Assembly: GCA_965262315.1 (NCBI GenBank)
Contig: CBDHFJ010000137.1
Coordinates: 1 to 64,000, forward strand
DNA: 64,000 nt
Direction: 5' to 3'
Source of the DNA: JBCCFK01 sp965262315
GTDB taxonomy: Bacteria; Actinomycetota; Acidimicrobiia; Acidimicrobiales; UBA8592
Shown: piece by piece, positions 25,442 through 34,134 of the stretch
Position numbering within the stretch: position 1 is the stretch's first letter
Layout of the letters: each line of letters begins with the position of its first letter
The notes under the pieces: model-generated
Databases searched by the model: none
What the model saw: the letters and a program-made list of their open reading frames with translations, nothing else
What the model was told of the DNA's origin: nothing
Position numbers and translations under genes: made by a program

Positions 25442-26125
25442 ATGAGCAATCGCGTCAAGCGAGCACAACCCAACCGCGCCACCACCCGACACCAGCAGGC
25501 CGCCGCGTCGAACGGCAATCGCCTCGCAACCGGCCTCGTCGGCCTCGGGGCCGTGGTGGTCCTGGCCATCGTCATCGCCATCTTCGTGGCCGGCGGTGGC
25601 GACGACGGCGACGATGGCGCGGCGGGCATCTCGTTCAACGGGTCGGCGCTGCCGACGTTGGGGAACGGCGCCGACCAGGCGGTCGGGCTGAAAGCACCCG
25701 TCTTCGTGACCACCGACCTCGCCACCGGCGAGCAGGTCGTGGTGGGCGGCGGAGGCGGTCCCAACGACACGGGGAAGGTGATCCTGTTCGCGGCCCACTG
25801 GTGCCCCACATGCCAACGGGAGATCCCGGAGGTGGCCGACTACTTGAACGCGGTCGATCTCCCCGACGGCGTCGAGTTCGTGACGGTCTCGACGTTCCCC
25901 GACCCGAACGCGGACAACTACCCGCCCGACGCCTGGTTCGCCGAGGTCGACTGGCCCTACCCCGTCATGGCCGACGATCAGGCGGGCTCGATCGCATCGA
26001 TGTTCGGCATGACATCGGTGCCCGGCTGGGTCGTGCTCGACGACCAGAACTTCGTCGTGGGCCGCACCACGGGCACGATGGGCGGCAACGGAGTGGCCCA
26101 GCTCATCGCCCTCGCCGCCGGCTGA
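25442..26125 (+). CDS. Membrane-anchored thioredoxin-fold protein (TlpA-like)
   Basis: 227 residues: basic N-terminus, one membrane segment (LATGLVGLGAVVVLAIVIAI), a glycine/aspartate linker, then a thioredoxin fold with the redox pair in AAHWCPTCQREIPEV and cis-Pro region SVPGWVVLDDQN. The outward-facing CPTC suits reduction of apocytochrome c or of SCO/CuA cysteines. Its place at the end of the oxidase cluster supports this inferred role. Confidence 0.85.
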   Translation: MSNRVKRAQPNRATTRHQQAAASNGNRLATGLVGLGAVVVLAIVIAIFVAGGGDDGDDGAAGISFNGSALPTLGNGADQAVGLKAPVFVTTDLATGEQVVVGGGGGPNDTGKVILFAAHWCPTCQREIPEVADYLNAVDLPDGVEFVTVSTFPDPNADNYPPDAWFAEVDWPYPVMADDQAGSIASMFGMTSVPGWVVLDDQNFVVGRTTGTMGGNGVAQLIALAAG

Positions 26126-26173
26126 CAACGGGTCTGCCCTCCTCGACTCCCCACCCCTCACCGGTCGCCGCCA

Positions 26174-26299
26174 CCGAAACTGGGCAGCACCGGCGCACCG
26201 CCGAGGTGCAGATGTCGCCCGATTTCGGTCGAACCCATCGCGGACAGCCAAATCGGGCAGCAACCGCACCGCTACGGTGCGCCGGTGGCCCAATTTCGG
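26174..26299. repeat. Nested long inverted repeat in intergenic space
   Basis: Outer arms at 26174-26199 and 26276-26299 pair over about 24 bases with small bulges (CCGAAACTGGGC with GCCCAATTTCGG; CCGGCGCACC with GGTGCGCCGG). Inner arms GCCCGATTT (26217-26225) and AAATCGGGC (26250-26258) pair inside. The result is a two-stem structure of about 126 bases in the space between the thioredoxin and lipoprotein genes. It could be a terminator region, a structured RNA or a small mobile relic; no protein-coding potential is seen. Confidence 0.65.
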
Positions 26300-26326
26300 G
26301 GCTGCTGAGGGAACGAGGAGACGGGC

Positions 26327-27004
26327 ATGGGGACGCGACGGTTGGCGGTTCTGGTGTTGGCGGCGTGCGTGGTCGTCGGCGCGTGTGGCGGTGGGGGCGG
26401 ACCCGAGATCGAGACTGCGCAGGTGGAAGCCGCGCTCGATGCCAGCCGGGCGGGCATCGACGTGCTGCGTCTCGACGACGACGGCGCGTTCGACGAGGCG
26501 AACGTGTGCCTGCCCCGCAACGCGGCGGGCACGATCGCCGAGGCGGTCGCAGACGAGGTCGCGTTCGACATCTTCGCCGTCGAACGCTTCGCCGGCGCCT
26601 TCGCCAGCGAGTCCGGCCGGGTCGAGGCGAACGTCTGCGACTGGCTCGACTTCGACAGCGAGGACCGGCGGGGGGTGGTCGGCGTCGGTGTGGCCCACGG
26701 ACCGTTGACCGTGCCGCTGGAGGACCTGAGCCCCGCCGGCTGGGAGATCGACGGCGAGGCGAGCGAGATCAGCCGGTCGGAGGCCCTCGACGGCATCCAG
26801 GACGGTGACCTCTGGTTCACCTGCATCGACTTCGCGAGCGAGGACATCGAGGACGTCTGCGAGCTGGCCTGGGCGCGCGCCGACCTGGCGGTCCTGGTGT
26901 ACGTGTACAGCATCGGCGGCGCGCCGCCCCTCGACCCACAAGCCCTCACCGCGATCCTCGACGAGCAGCTCCCGCTCTTCATCGGCGAGCTGGCCGAGTC
27001 CTGA
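26327..27004 (+). CDS. Lipoprotein of unknown function
   Basis: 225 residues. Signal and lipobox LVLAACVVVGAC, followed by Gly-rich GGGGG and an acidic globular domain with four further cysteines (NVCLPRN, NVCDWLD, FTCIDF, DVCELAW) that may form disulfides. GAGGAG lies upstream of ATG 26327. I do not recognise the family. Confidence 0.75.
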   Translation: MGTRRLAVLVLAACVVVGACGGGGGPEIETAQVEAALDASRAGIDVLRLDDDGAFDEANVCLPRNAAGTIAEAVADEVAFDIFAVERFAGAFASESGRVEANVCDWLDFDSEDRRGVVGVGVAHGPLTVPLEDLSPAGWEIDGEASEISRSEALDGIQDGDLWFTCIDFASEDIEDVCELAWARADLAVLVYVYSIGGAPPLDPQALTAILDEQLPLFIGELAES

Positions 27005-27068
27005 TCCTGCGCTTGCGGCCGACGCACTCGCCGACCAGTTTGGGGGCACCGCGGACCAGGAGCGAGCC

Positions 27069-27845
27069 ATGAGCGAAGGACCCCAACGCGCCGAGGCAAC
27101 AGTGCTCTCGATGTCGAAGGACACGCCGCTGGCGTTCGGCGCGGATGCGCCGGTGACCAACGTGTTGGCCAGCATGCGCGCCATGCGTCGACTCAAGCCC
27201 GATCCGGTACCCGACGAGTTGATCCGCACGCTCATCGAGGCCGCGACCTGGGGGCCGAGCGCCTCCAATGCCCAGCACTACGGCTTCGTCGCCGTCACCG
27301 ACCGGGACAAGATGGCCGAACTCGCCGTCTTGTGGCGCGAGAGCCAGCAGGCCTATCAGGCACTCCAGGGCACGCTCGTCCCCGCGTTCGACGACCCCGC
27401 CAGCCGGCGGATGATGGACGCGTTGGCCTACCAGTGCGAGCACTTCGAGGACACGCCGCTGGTGATCGCCGCCTGCCACCAGCGAATGGGCGCCGAGAAG
27501 GTGATGGCCGATCCCCGCAAGGTCCGGGCCATCGCCAAGGAGATGGGGTGGGCCAACATGCGGCGGTTCGCGGCGTCGGGCATGGCATCGATGAACCTCA
27601 GCGAGGCCTCGAGCATCTACCCGGCAGTCCAGAACTTGCTGATCACGGCTCGTGCGCACGGGCTGGCCGCCAACCTCACCATCTGGCACCTCTTCCGCGA
27701 GGCCGACTTCCGCTCGGTGCTGGGCGTTCCCAAGACCCACGGCATCTTCGGCCTCATCCCCATCGGCTGGCCGTTGGGGAACTTCGGGCCGGTCCGACGT
27801 CGACCCGTCGACGACGTCCTCCACTGGAACCAGTGGAGCCACTGA
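27069..27845 (+). CDS. Nitroreductase-family FMN protein
   Basis: 258 residues. N-terminal FMN-binding element RAMRRLKPDPVPDELI, then EAATWGPSASNAQHYGFVAV, and C-terminal NLLITARAHGLAANLTIWHL with GLIPIGWPLGNFGPVRRRPV. CAGGAGC precedes ATG 27069. Reduces an unknown nitro, quinone or enone substrate using NAD(P)H. It stands as a single gene between two lipoproteins. Confidence 0.88.
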   Translation: MSEGPQRAEATVLSMSKDTPLAFGADAPVTNVLASMRAMRRLKPDPVPDELIRTLIEAATWGPSASNAQHYGFVAVTDRDKMAELAVLWRESQQAYQALQGTLVPAFDDPASRRMMDALAYQCEHFEDTPLVIAACHQRMGAEKVMADPRKVRAIAKEMGWANMRRFAASGMASMNLSEASSIYPAVQNLLITARAHGLAANLTIWHLFREADFRSVLGVPKTHGIFGLIPIGWPLGNFGPVRRRPVDDVLHWNQWSH

Positions 27846-27975
27846 CGATGCGCCGGCTCGTGCGGGGACGGCGAGCGGACGGAACATGACGCGCGGCTGA
27901 ACAAGCCGGGGAACCTGACGGAAGGGACCGACCCGGGGCGATGAACCGGGTGGAGCTCACCCCGAGGAGATCGCC

Positions 27976-29682
27976 ATGCTCTCGTCCCGCCGCCATCCAG
28001 CCGTCGCCTCCATCGTGATCTGGCTCCTGCTCGTCGCCGGTTGCGGCGGTGGTCGGATCAACTCCGCTTCGCCACCACCCCCAGTCCCGACGCCGACCGC
28101 AGCGCCGACCGCGCCCACCCTCACCCCCAGGGCTGCGGCCACACCGACGCCGCCCTCTGCGCCGACTGCGACCCCGATCCCACCGTCCGAGGCCGCAGAC
28201 CTCGACGACCTCGCCACGCAGACACTCACCGACGGGCGGATCGCGCTGCCGCCTGCGACGTATCGGACCGAACTGCTGACCGTAGGGCTCGAGTTCGACT
28301 GGCCCTTCGACGGGACGGTCATCCTCGGTGACGCGGGCGGAGTGATTCTCGGCGGACCGGATGCGGATGACGACGTGGTGGCCGACCTCTCGTTCTTCCG
28401 ACCGGCGCGGTTCGGCCACCCCGGGGCGATGCAGCCCACGTTGGCCACCGCCACTGGCCCGGCGGAAGTCGACGACCTGGGCGCCTGGCTGGACTCCGCC
28501 GACGACGTGGTGGTCGTGGACACCGGCACCACGCGTCTCGACGACGGGTCGACGGTCCCGTGGTGGGACATCCGGTTCGACCCCGCGTCGACGCAGGACA
28601 TCCGGGGGTGGTGCGGTGCGCGTTGTCTCAAGTTGTTCGACCTCAATCCCGGCTTCGCATGGTTCCTGTGGGAGGGGTTGACGCAGCGGATCTGGGAGAT
28701 CGAGACCCCGGACGACACGCTGCTCGCAGTCGCCGAAGCCGACGACGAGCTGTTCCCGACGTGGGTCGACGACGCCACCGGGGTGGTCGAGTCGATCGCC
28801 GTCGGCGAGCCCACCGGCGTCCGTGTGGAGGACGCGTACCGTGATCTGGCGGGCAGCTACGACCTCGGAATCACGAACGTGACCATCGTCGATCCGACCC
28901 GCCCCACCGACGAGATCACCAACGACGGCCTGGTCGTGGTCGAAGCGGCGCCGTCTCGCTCGCTCGAGGTGCTCGTCGGTTACCCCGCGGCGACGTTCGG
29001 TCGAGGCGCACCGCCCGTCGCCGGCCCATTTCCGCTGATCATCAACGTGCCCGGTCTGGGCAGCACCAACGGGCTGTCCCCCCACACCGAGGCACTGGTC
29101 CGGGCCGGCTACGTGGTCGCCAGCGTGCGATTCCCGGAGAGCGCGTGGCCCGGCGAGGCCACGCTCGACTACGTCGAGCAGCCCGCCGACGTGACCGCAG
29201 TGCTGGACCGGCTGATCGACGAACCGCCCGCCGATCTCGCCGGCCTCATCGACCCGGACCGCATCGGCGTGGTCGGGATCTCCCTCGGCGCCGCGACCGG
29301 CTATGGCCTGATCGGCTGGGACTGCTGTGCCGACGACCGCATCGATGCGGCCGTGCTCCACGCCGGCGTGGTGCTCCCGTTCAGCGGCGACGAGCGCTGG
29401 GACATCGCACCACCCTCGCTGCTGATCACCTCCGAGACCGACCCCTTCGCGCCGACCAGCGCCGTGTCCCAGGTGGCGGACGAGCTCGGACCGGGCTCGT
29501 CGCTGCTCGCACTCGAGGGCCAGGAGCATCTGGCCTGGATCAGCTGGGGCGACGACGGCTTCGTCGCCACGACCACGCTGGTCCAGGCATGGTTCGACCG
29601 GCACCTCAAGGATGTGCAGGACGGCGCGGCGGTCCTCGGCGCCGCCGAGGCGACGGGCGGCACCTGGATGCCGACCGAATGA
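27976..29682 (+). CDS. Lipoprotein alpha/beta-hydrolase
   Basis: 568 residues. Lipobox LLLVAGC, then a Pro/Thr/Ala-rich linker of about 45 residues. A novel ~250-residue middle region follows, then an alpha/beta-hydrolase resembling PAF-acetylhydrolase/chlorophyllase types. Its oxyanion region is INVPGLGSTNGLSPHTEAL, the nucleophile elbow is GISLGAATGYG, acid is probably in SETDPFAPTS and His in EGQEHLAWISWG. Surface-attached esterase or lipase of unknown substrate. GAGGAGA precedes the ATG. Confidence 0.8.
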   Translation: MLSSRRHPAVASIVIWLLLVAGCGGGRINSASPPPPVPTPTAAPTAPTLTPRAAATPTPPSAPTATPIPPSEAADLDDLATQTLTDGRIALPPATYRTELLTVGLEFDWPFDGTVILGDAGGVILGGPDADDDVVADLSFFRPARFGHPGAMQPTLATATGPAEVDDLGAWLDSADDVVVVDTGTTRLDDGSTVPWWDIRFDPASTQDIRGWCGARCLKLFDLNPGFAWFLWEGLTQRIWEIETPDDTLLAVAEADDELFPTWVDDATGVVESIAVGEPTGVRVEDAYRDLAGSYDLGITNVTIVDPTRPTDEITNDGLVVVEAAPSRSLEVLVGYPAATFGRGAPPVAGPFPLIINVPGLGSTNGLSPHTEALVRAGYVVASVRFPESAWPGEATLDYVEQPADVTAVLDRLIDEPPADLAGLIDPDRIGVVGISLGAATGYGLIGWDCCADDRIDAAVLHAGVVLPFSGDERWDIAPPSLLITSETDPFAPTSAVSQVADELGPGSSLLALEGQEHLAWISWGDDGFVATTTLVQAWFDRHLKDVQDGAAVLGAAEATGGTWMPTE

Positions 29683-29691
29683 GTCGAGTCG

Positions 29692-30909
29692 CTACAGCGT
29701 GGGTCGAGCCGAGAAGGTCACGGGGAGGTTGCGGGGGCCGCGAACCTGACCGCCGGCCCAGGTCACCGCGTCGGGATCCTCGAGCTCGAACTCCGGGATG
29801 GCCTTCACGAACTCCTCGATGGCGACCGTCATCTCCATGCGAGCCAGGTTGGAGCCGGCGCAGCGGTGGATGCCCGAGCCGAACGCGACGTGGCGGTTCT
29901 GCTGGCGGTCGATGATGACCTCTTCGGGGTTCTCGAAGTACTCCGGGTCGCGGTTGGCGGCGTTGAAGGTCAGGACACACCGGTCGCCCTTCTTGACCTC
30001 GTGGTCGCCGAGCGTCGTGTCCTGGGACGCCACCCGGGCCATGGTCACCGGCGCATACGCGCGCAGGAACTCCTCGACCGCGGTGGGGATCAGCTCGGGC
30101 TCCTCCACCAGGCGACGCAGGTCGTCGGGGTGGTGGGCCAGGTGCCAGATGGCCGACCCGATCGAACTCCATGTGGTGTCGATGCCGGCGATCAGCATCA
30201 GCCCGATGTTGCCGCGCACCACCGGCATGGGAACCGGTTCACCGTCGATCTCGGCCTGGAGGAGGAACGAGATCAGGTCGTCGCCGGGGTTCTCGAGCCG
30301 ATCCTTGATCTCGCCGACGAAGAACTCTCGGATGATCTGGGAGTAGTGCTCGCGGATCTTCTCGTCCTGGAGACCGAGCTCGAGCACACCCTGGACCCAC
30401 GTGGTGAAGTCGTCCGACATCTCCGGATCGATCCCGAGGATGAGGGCGATGATGCGAGGCGGGATCTGGCGGGCGTACTGCTCGGCGGCGTCGACCTGAC
30501 CGTCCTCGATGAACTCCCTGATGAGCCGGCGACACAACTCCTGGGTGTGCGGCCGGTACTTCTCGACCGACTTCGGCGAGAAGAACGGCAGCATGAGGCG
30601 ACGTTCCGGGGTGTGATCGGGGGCGTCGGACGTGATGATCGACCGCAGGCGATCCCCGTTCTCGTCGTAGGTGATGGGGGTCGGCGTCACACTCACCGAG
30701 AACGACGACCAGTTCTCGGTGTCAGTCGCGACCTGGCGCACCGCGTCGAACGTGGTCGGCATGAAGGTGGTCTGCCGGCGCTCGGTCTTCGCGAATGGGC
30801 AGCCCGACTCACGCAGCTCCTCGTACACGGGGTACGGGTCCTTCACGAAGTCGGGGTCGAAGATCTCGAAGTCCTCGGCCCAGTCCTCGACGGGATCGAC
30901 AGTGGTCAT
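29692..30909 (-). CDS. Cytochrome P450
   Basis: 405 residues. I-helix AGIDTTWSS with the acid/Thr pair, K-helix EEFLRA (ExxR variant), and heme-binding loop FGSGIHRCAGSNLARME with the axial Cys. This is the bacterial soluble class needing ferredoxin partners, none of which adjoins it. Substrate unknown; an ATG at 30909 precedes PVEDWAEDFEIFDPDF. It is divergent from a LuxR-type regulator that may control it. Confidence 0.93.
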   Translation of the reverse strand: MTTVDPVEDWAEDFEIFDPDFVKDPYPVYEELRESGCPFAKTERRQTTFMPTTFDAVRQVATDTENWSSFSVSVTPTPITYDENGDRLRSIITSDAPDHTPERRLMLPFFSPKSVEKYRPHTQELCRRLIREFIEDGQVDAAEQYARQIPPRIIALILGIDPEMSDDFTTWVQGVLELGLQDEKIREHYSQIIREFFVGEIKDRLENPGDDLISFLLQAEIDGEPVPMPVVRGNIGLMLIAGIDTTWSSIGSAIWHLAHHPDDLRRLVEEPELIPTAVEEFLRAYAPVTMARVASQDTTLGDHEVKKGDRCVLTFNAANRDPEYFENPEEVIIDRQQNRHVAFGSGIHRCAGSNLARMEMTVAIEEFVKAIPEFELEDPDAVTWAGGQVRGPRNLPVTFSARPTL

Positions 30910-31003
30910 GGCTCATCCCCCCGGATGTGTCGATGGCGCCGCGCGGCAACCCAGACACGCAGTGTAGATCCGAGCGCCGGTTCGGCTCCAGGGTCGAGGC
31001 CCA

Positions 31004-31023
31004 CGACCACCAGTCGGTGGTCG
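31004..31023. promoter_or_regulatory. Inverted repeat touching the LuxR-type regulator start
   Basis: CGACCACC-AGTC-GGTGGTCG has perfect 8-base arms and ends one base before ATG 31025, in the divergent space with the P450 gene. It could be an autoregulatory operator or an mRNA hairpin that masks the start; if the latter, translation may begin at GTG 31043. Confidence 0.35.
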
Positions 31024-31024
31024 G

Positions 31025-32113
31025 ATGTGCCACGCTGGATCCGTGGCGGCGGAAGACCTGGGAGCTGCCGATCTGGCAGCCGTGCTGGCGCTGGTGGAGG
31101 ACCTGGGCGGCTGCGCGGACATGGATGCGTTCATCCGGACCGCCACGCAGGGCCTGATCGACCTCATCCCGTCGATCGACGCGTCCTACAACGAGATGAA
31201 CCCCTTCGCCGGACGCATCTCGTACGAGATGTGGCCGCGGCCGCCCGACGGCTTCGCCGAAGCTGCGGTGCCGGTCTTCGAGACGTACATGCGGCAGAAC
31301 CCACTGATCGCACACATGGAGGCCACCCGAGACACCCGCGCATTGATGTGGAGCGACTTCGTGACGATCGAGGAGATGCGGGCCACCGATCTCCACCGCG
31401 GCGTGTTCAGCCGACTCGGCATCGACAGCCAGATGGCGGTGACGCTCCCCACCCCGTCGGGCATCGTGATCGGCTTCGCGCTCAACCGTGGCGCCGAGGG
31501 CTTCGACGAGCGGGACCGCGCCGTGGTCAACACCCTTCGGCCGCATCTGGTGCACGCGTACCGGACCGTCCAACTTCACGGCAGCGTCGCCCGTCTCCAC
31601 GAGGCGCTCTCCGCGACCGGCTGGTCCGCGGCGCTGGTGGACACCGAGGCCCAGATCGTGTCGCTCACCGACGGCGCCAGCGAGGCCTTGGGCACCGTGG
31701 AGGTCGACATGGCGGTCGGGGGCGAGTTGCCGGCCACGATCCGCGATCCCTTCCTGCGAACGGTGCGCAGCTACGACCCGTCACAGCCGGCGGTGTTGTC
31801 TCCACCGGTCCGGCTCTCCGGTGCCGGAGGCGGCATCGACGGGTGGTACGTGCCCAGCCCGGTTCCGCCGCACGTGGTGCTGGTGAAGGCCACCGACGAG
31901 ACGCCATGGGGTCCGCTCATCGACCTGGGGCTGACCGCTCGCGAGGTCGAGGTCGCCGGCGCGCTCGCCGGCGGCGGCACGAACGCACAGCTGGCCGCGA
32001 AGCTCGGCATCTCCGAGGGCACGGTTCGCAAGCACCTCGAGCGGATCTACCGGGTCCTCGAGGTCGACAATCGCACCGCAGCGGTCGCGCGCATCCAGAA
32101 GCTCTCCCCCTGA
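31025..32113 (+). CDS. LuxR-family transcriptional regulator
   Basis: 362 residues. The long N-terminal domain is unassigned (PAS/GAF-like in length). The C-terminal LuxR helix-turn-helix is LTAREVEVAGALAGGGTNA, LAAKLGISEGTVRKHLERIY and NRTAAVARIQ. The N-terminal domain presumably senses a ligand. Divergent from the P450 gene, a likely target. Start could instead be GTG 31043. Confidence 0.85.
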   Translation: MCHAGSVAAEDLGAADLAAVLALVEDLGGCADMDAFIRTATQGLIDLIPSIDASYNEMNPFAGRISYEMWPRPPDGFAEAAVPVFETYMRQNPLIAHMEATRDTRALMWSDFVTIEEMRATDLHRGVFSRLGIDSQMAVTLPTPSGIVIGFALNRGAEGFDERDRAVVNTLRPHLVHAYRTVQLHGSVARLHEALSATGWSAALVDTEAQIVSLTDGASEALGTVEVDMAVGGELPATIRDPFLRTVRSYDPSQPAVLSPPVRLSGAGGGIDGWYVPSPVPPHVVLVKATDETPWGPLIDLGLTAREVEVAGALAGGGTNAQLAAKLGISEGTVRKHLERIYRVLEVDNRTAAVARIQKLSP

Positions 32114-32217
32114 CCAGCGTTGTTGCGCATCTGACCTGGCGCGAAACGCACCAACAGCTCAGTCGCTACGCGGATCCGCGTATTGCGTCCGACGCGTCCA
32201 GACTCGACGGTGGTTGG

Positions 32218-32727
32218 ATGCGACGGATCCTGATGGCAGTGCTGGTGGCGACGCTGGTGTTCGCGGCGTGCGGCGGGGACGATGACGACACCCCCGAGAG
32301 CGGGGTCGGCGCGTCGGAGGCAGCCGGCGACAGCGGTTCGGCTGCCACCGACGGCGGCGAGAACGACGACGACAGCGGCACCTCCGACGACGGTCTGACC
32401 GGCGCCGACGGTGAGGCGCTGCCCGAACTCCAGGGTGGCGACGGGGACCTGGCCGACTTCCCGATCCCATCGCCGCCGGGCGCGCTCGAGGGCATCGTGG
32501 CCGAGATCGACGGCATGTCGGTGGCGACCGCCGTCTACCCGGCGGATCGCTACGACGAGATCGTCGACCACTACGAGAACTGGTTCATCGACAACGGCCT
32601 GATAGCGACCGCTCCCGATCGCTCGGCAGGCATCATCGCGATCGGCGGCGTCAACGACTCCGGCGAGTACTTCGCGTCGATCATCACCGACGGCGACGTG
32701 CTCCAGATCCAGCTCACCGCACCCTGA
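32218..32727 (+). CDS. Small acidic lipoprotein
   Basis: 169 residues. Signal MRRILMAVLVATLVFAAC with lipobox, then ~55 residues of Asp/Gly/Ser linker and a compact domain with YPADRYDEIVDHYENWFIDN. The family was not recognised. Its last codons are part of an 81-base direct duplication that follows the gene. Confidence 0.7.
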   Translation: MRRILMAVLVATLVFAACGGDDDDTPESGVGASEAAGDSGSAATDGGENDDDSGTSDDGLTGADGEALPELQGGDGDLADFPIPSPPGALEGIVAEIDGMSVATAVYPADRYDEIVDHYENWFIDNGLIATAPDRSAGIIAIGGVNDSGEYFASIITDGDVLQIQLTAP

Positions 32728-32849
32728 CAGGCCCACTCAGACCAGCAACGCGTCCTCGAACGGGAACTCGAACGGGAACTGCTCCAGATCCAGCTCACCG
32801 CACCCTGACACCCGGCGTCAGACCAGCAACGCGTCCTCGAACGGGAACT
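32701..32849. repeat. 81-bp period direct duplication across two convergent gene ends
   Basis: Copy A 32701-32768 and copy B 32782-32849 are nearly identical 68-base blocks, differing mainly in a stretch around 32728-32738. Each holds the last codons of the lipoprotein read rightward and of the M24 gene (FEDALLV) read leftward. The result is one used and one spare 3' end for each gene. A GAACGGGAACTC direct repeat joins them. Confidence 0.8.
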
Positions 32850-33999
32850 GGGACAAGCGTTCGGTGCCGGTCTCGGTCACCAGGATCTGCTCTTCGAGCT
32901 TCACGCCCTCACCACCGTCCTGGGCACCGAGGAAGCTCTCGACGCAGAGGGTCATGCCGGGCTCGATGACCCCGTCGTAGCCCGCGTCCGGGAAGTCCTG
33001 CGCGTGGTAGAGGTACGGGTACTCGCCTGTCATGCCGCAGCCGTGCGCCGACAGGTAGTACCGGTGCGCCGCGTACTTCTCGGGCAGCGTCCAGGCCTGC
33101 CGGGAGTACTCCTCGAAGGTCATGCCGGGCTCGATGACGGCCATGTTGTGGTGCACCTGCTCGTGGGAGATCGCGTACATCTCACGTTGGGCCGCCGTCG
33201 GGGCGCCGGGGCCGACATGGAACGTTCGGGAGAAGTCCGAGTAGTAACCGTGGCAGCCCACGACGTCGGTGTCGAAGCAGATCAGCTCGCCCGCCTCGAT
33301 CACCTTGTCACTGGTTTCAGCGAACCACGGGTTGGCGGCCGGACCGGACTTGAGGAGCCGAGTCTCGATGTAGTCGGCGCCCGCAGCGATCACGTGCTGG
33401 TGGAAGATCGACCAGAGCTGGTTCTCGGTCAGGCCGGGCTCAATCGCATCGCGCATCCGGTGCATCGCGGCCTCGGTGGCCCGGAGTGACTCAGCGATGC
33501 ACTGCAGCTCCTCGGGGCCCTTGATCGCTCGGGCCCGCTCGACCGGCTCCTGCGCGTCCACCAGGTCGACGCCTTCGGCCGCGAGCGCGATCGCCGCACC
33601 GGCGTTCACCCGTTCGAGACCGATCCGAGCGTCGGCACCAACCCGTTCCCGCACGAGCGACGCCATCTCGGCCGCCCACCTCCGTTCGACCTCCTGTATC
33701 GCCGGACCCGCGGCGACGTAGGACGCGGTGGTGGCGGTTCGCACCTCGTCGACCGTCTCGATGCCGTCGGCCAGGTGCTCGGCGCCGGTGAACTCGAACA
33801 GGACGGTGTCGCCCTCGGCCGGCAACCACAGGTAGCGGCCCGGATTCCGGCTGGTGAAGATCTGCATGTTCCGCGTGCCGGTGGCGTAGCGGATGTTGAC
33901 CGGGTCGAACAGGATGCAGCCGGCGACATCGCGTGCGGCCATCTCGGCTCGCAACCGACCCTTTCGATACGCCCGCAAGGCCACCTGATCGATCGTCAC
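32818..33999 (-). CDS. M24 metallopeptidase-fold protein, DddP-like paralogue without the catalytic Asp
   Basis: 393 residues of pita-bread fold. Metal ligands are recognisable: FDTDVVG with the second group in YYSDFSRTF, AHGCGMTGEYP, CVESFLG and KLEEQILV. The sequence follows DddP closely (FDPVNIRYATGTRNMQIF, ETRLLKSGPAANPWFAE), but HGCGMTGEYP has Gly where DddP enzymes have the catalytic Asp of HGVGxCDExP. It may be a Xaa-Pro dipeptidase/creatinase-like hydrolase rather than a DMSP lyase. Start GTG 33999. Confidence 0.8.
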   Translation of the reverse strand: MTIDQVALRAYRKGRLRAEMAARDVAGCILFDPVNIRYATGTRNMQIFTSRNPGRYLWLPAEGDTVLFEFTGAEHLADGIETVDEVRTATTASYVAAGPAIQEVERRWAAEMASLVRERVGADARIGLERVNAGAAIALAAEGVDLVDAQEPVERARAIKGPEELQCIAESLRATEAAMHRMRDAIEPGLTENQLWSIFHQHVIAAGADYIETRLLKSGPAANPWFAETSDKVIEAGELICFDTDVVGCHGYYSDFSRTFHVGPGAPTAAQREMYAISHEQVHHNMAVIEPGMTFEEYSRQAWTLPEKYAAHRYYLSAHGCGMTGEYPYLYHAQDFPDAGYDGVIEPGMTLCVESFLGAQDGGEGVKLEEQILVTETGTERLSQFPFEDALLV

Positions 34000-34134
34000 G
34001 GCGGCGCAGCGTAACCGGGGGACCGCCCTGCGATCCCCCAAAAGGGCGATCGCCGGGTCACCCGCGCCGACCGGAGACTGCCTCCATCGACGAACGCAGC
34101 TCGGCGACGAGCTCGACCGGATGGAGACACCGAC

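Noticed and set aside
29866..32727. A 953-codon plus-strand frame spanning the P450, the LuxR gene and the lipoprotein
   Set aside because: Only its last 169 codons from ATG 32218 make a protein-like sequence; the rest is antisense or out-of-frame to known genes.
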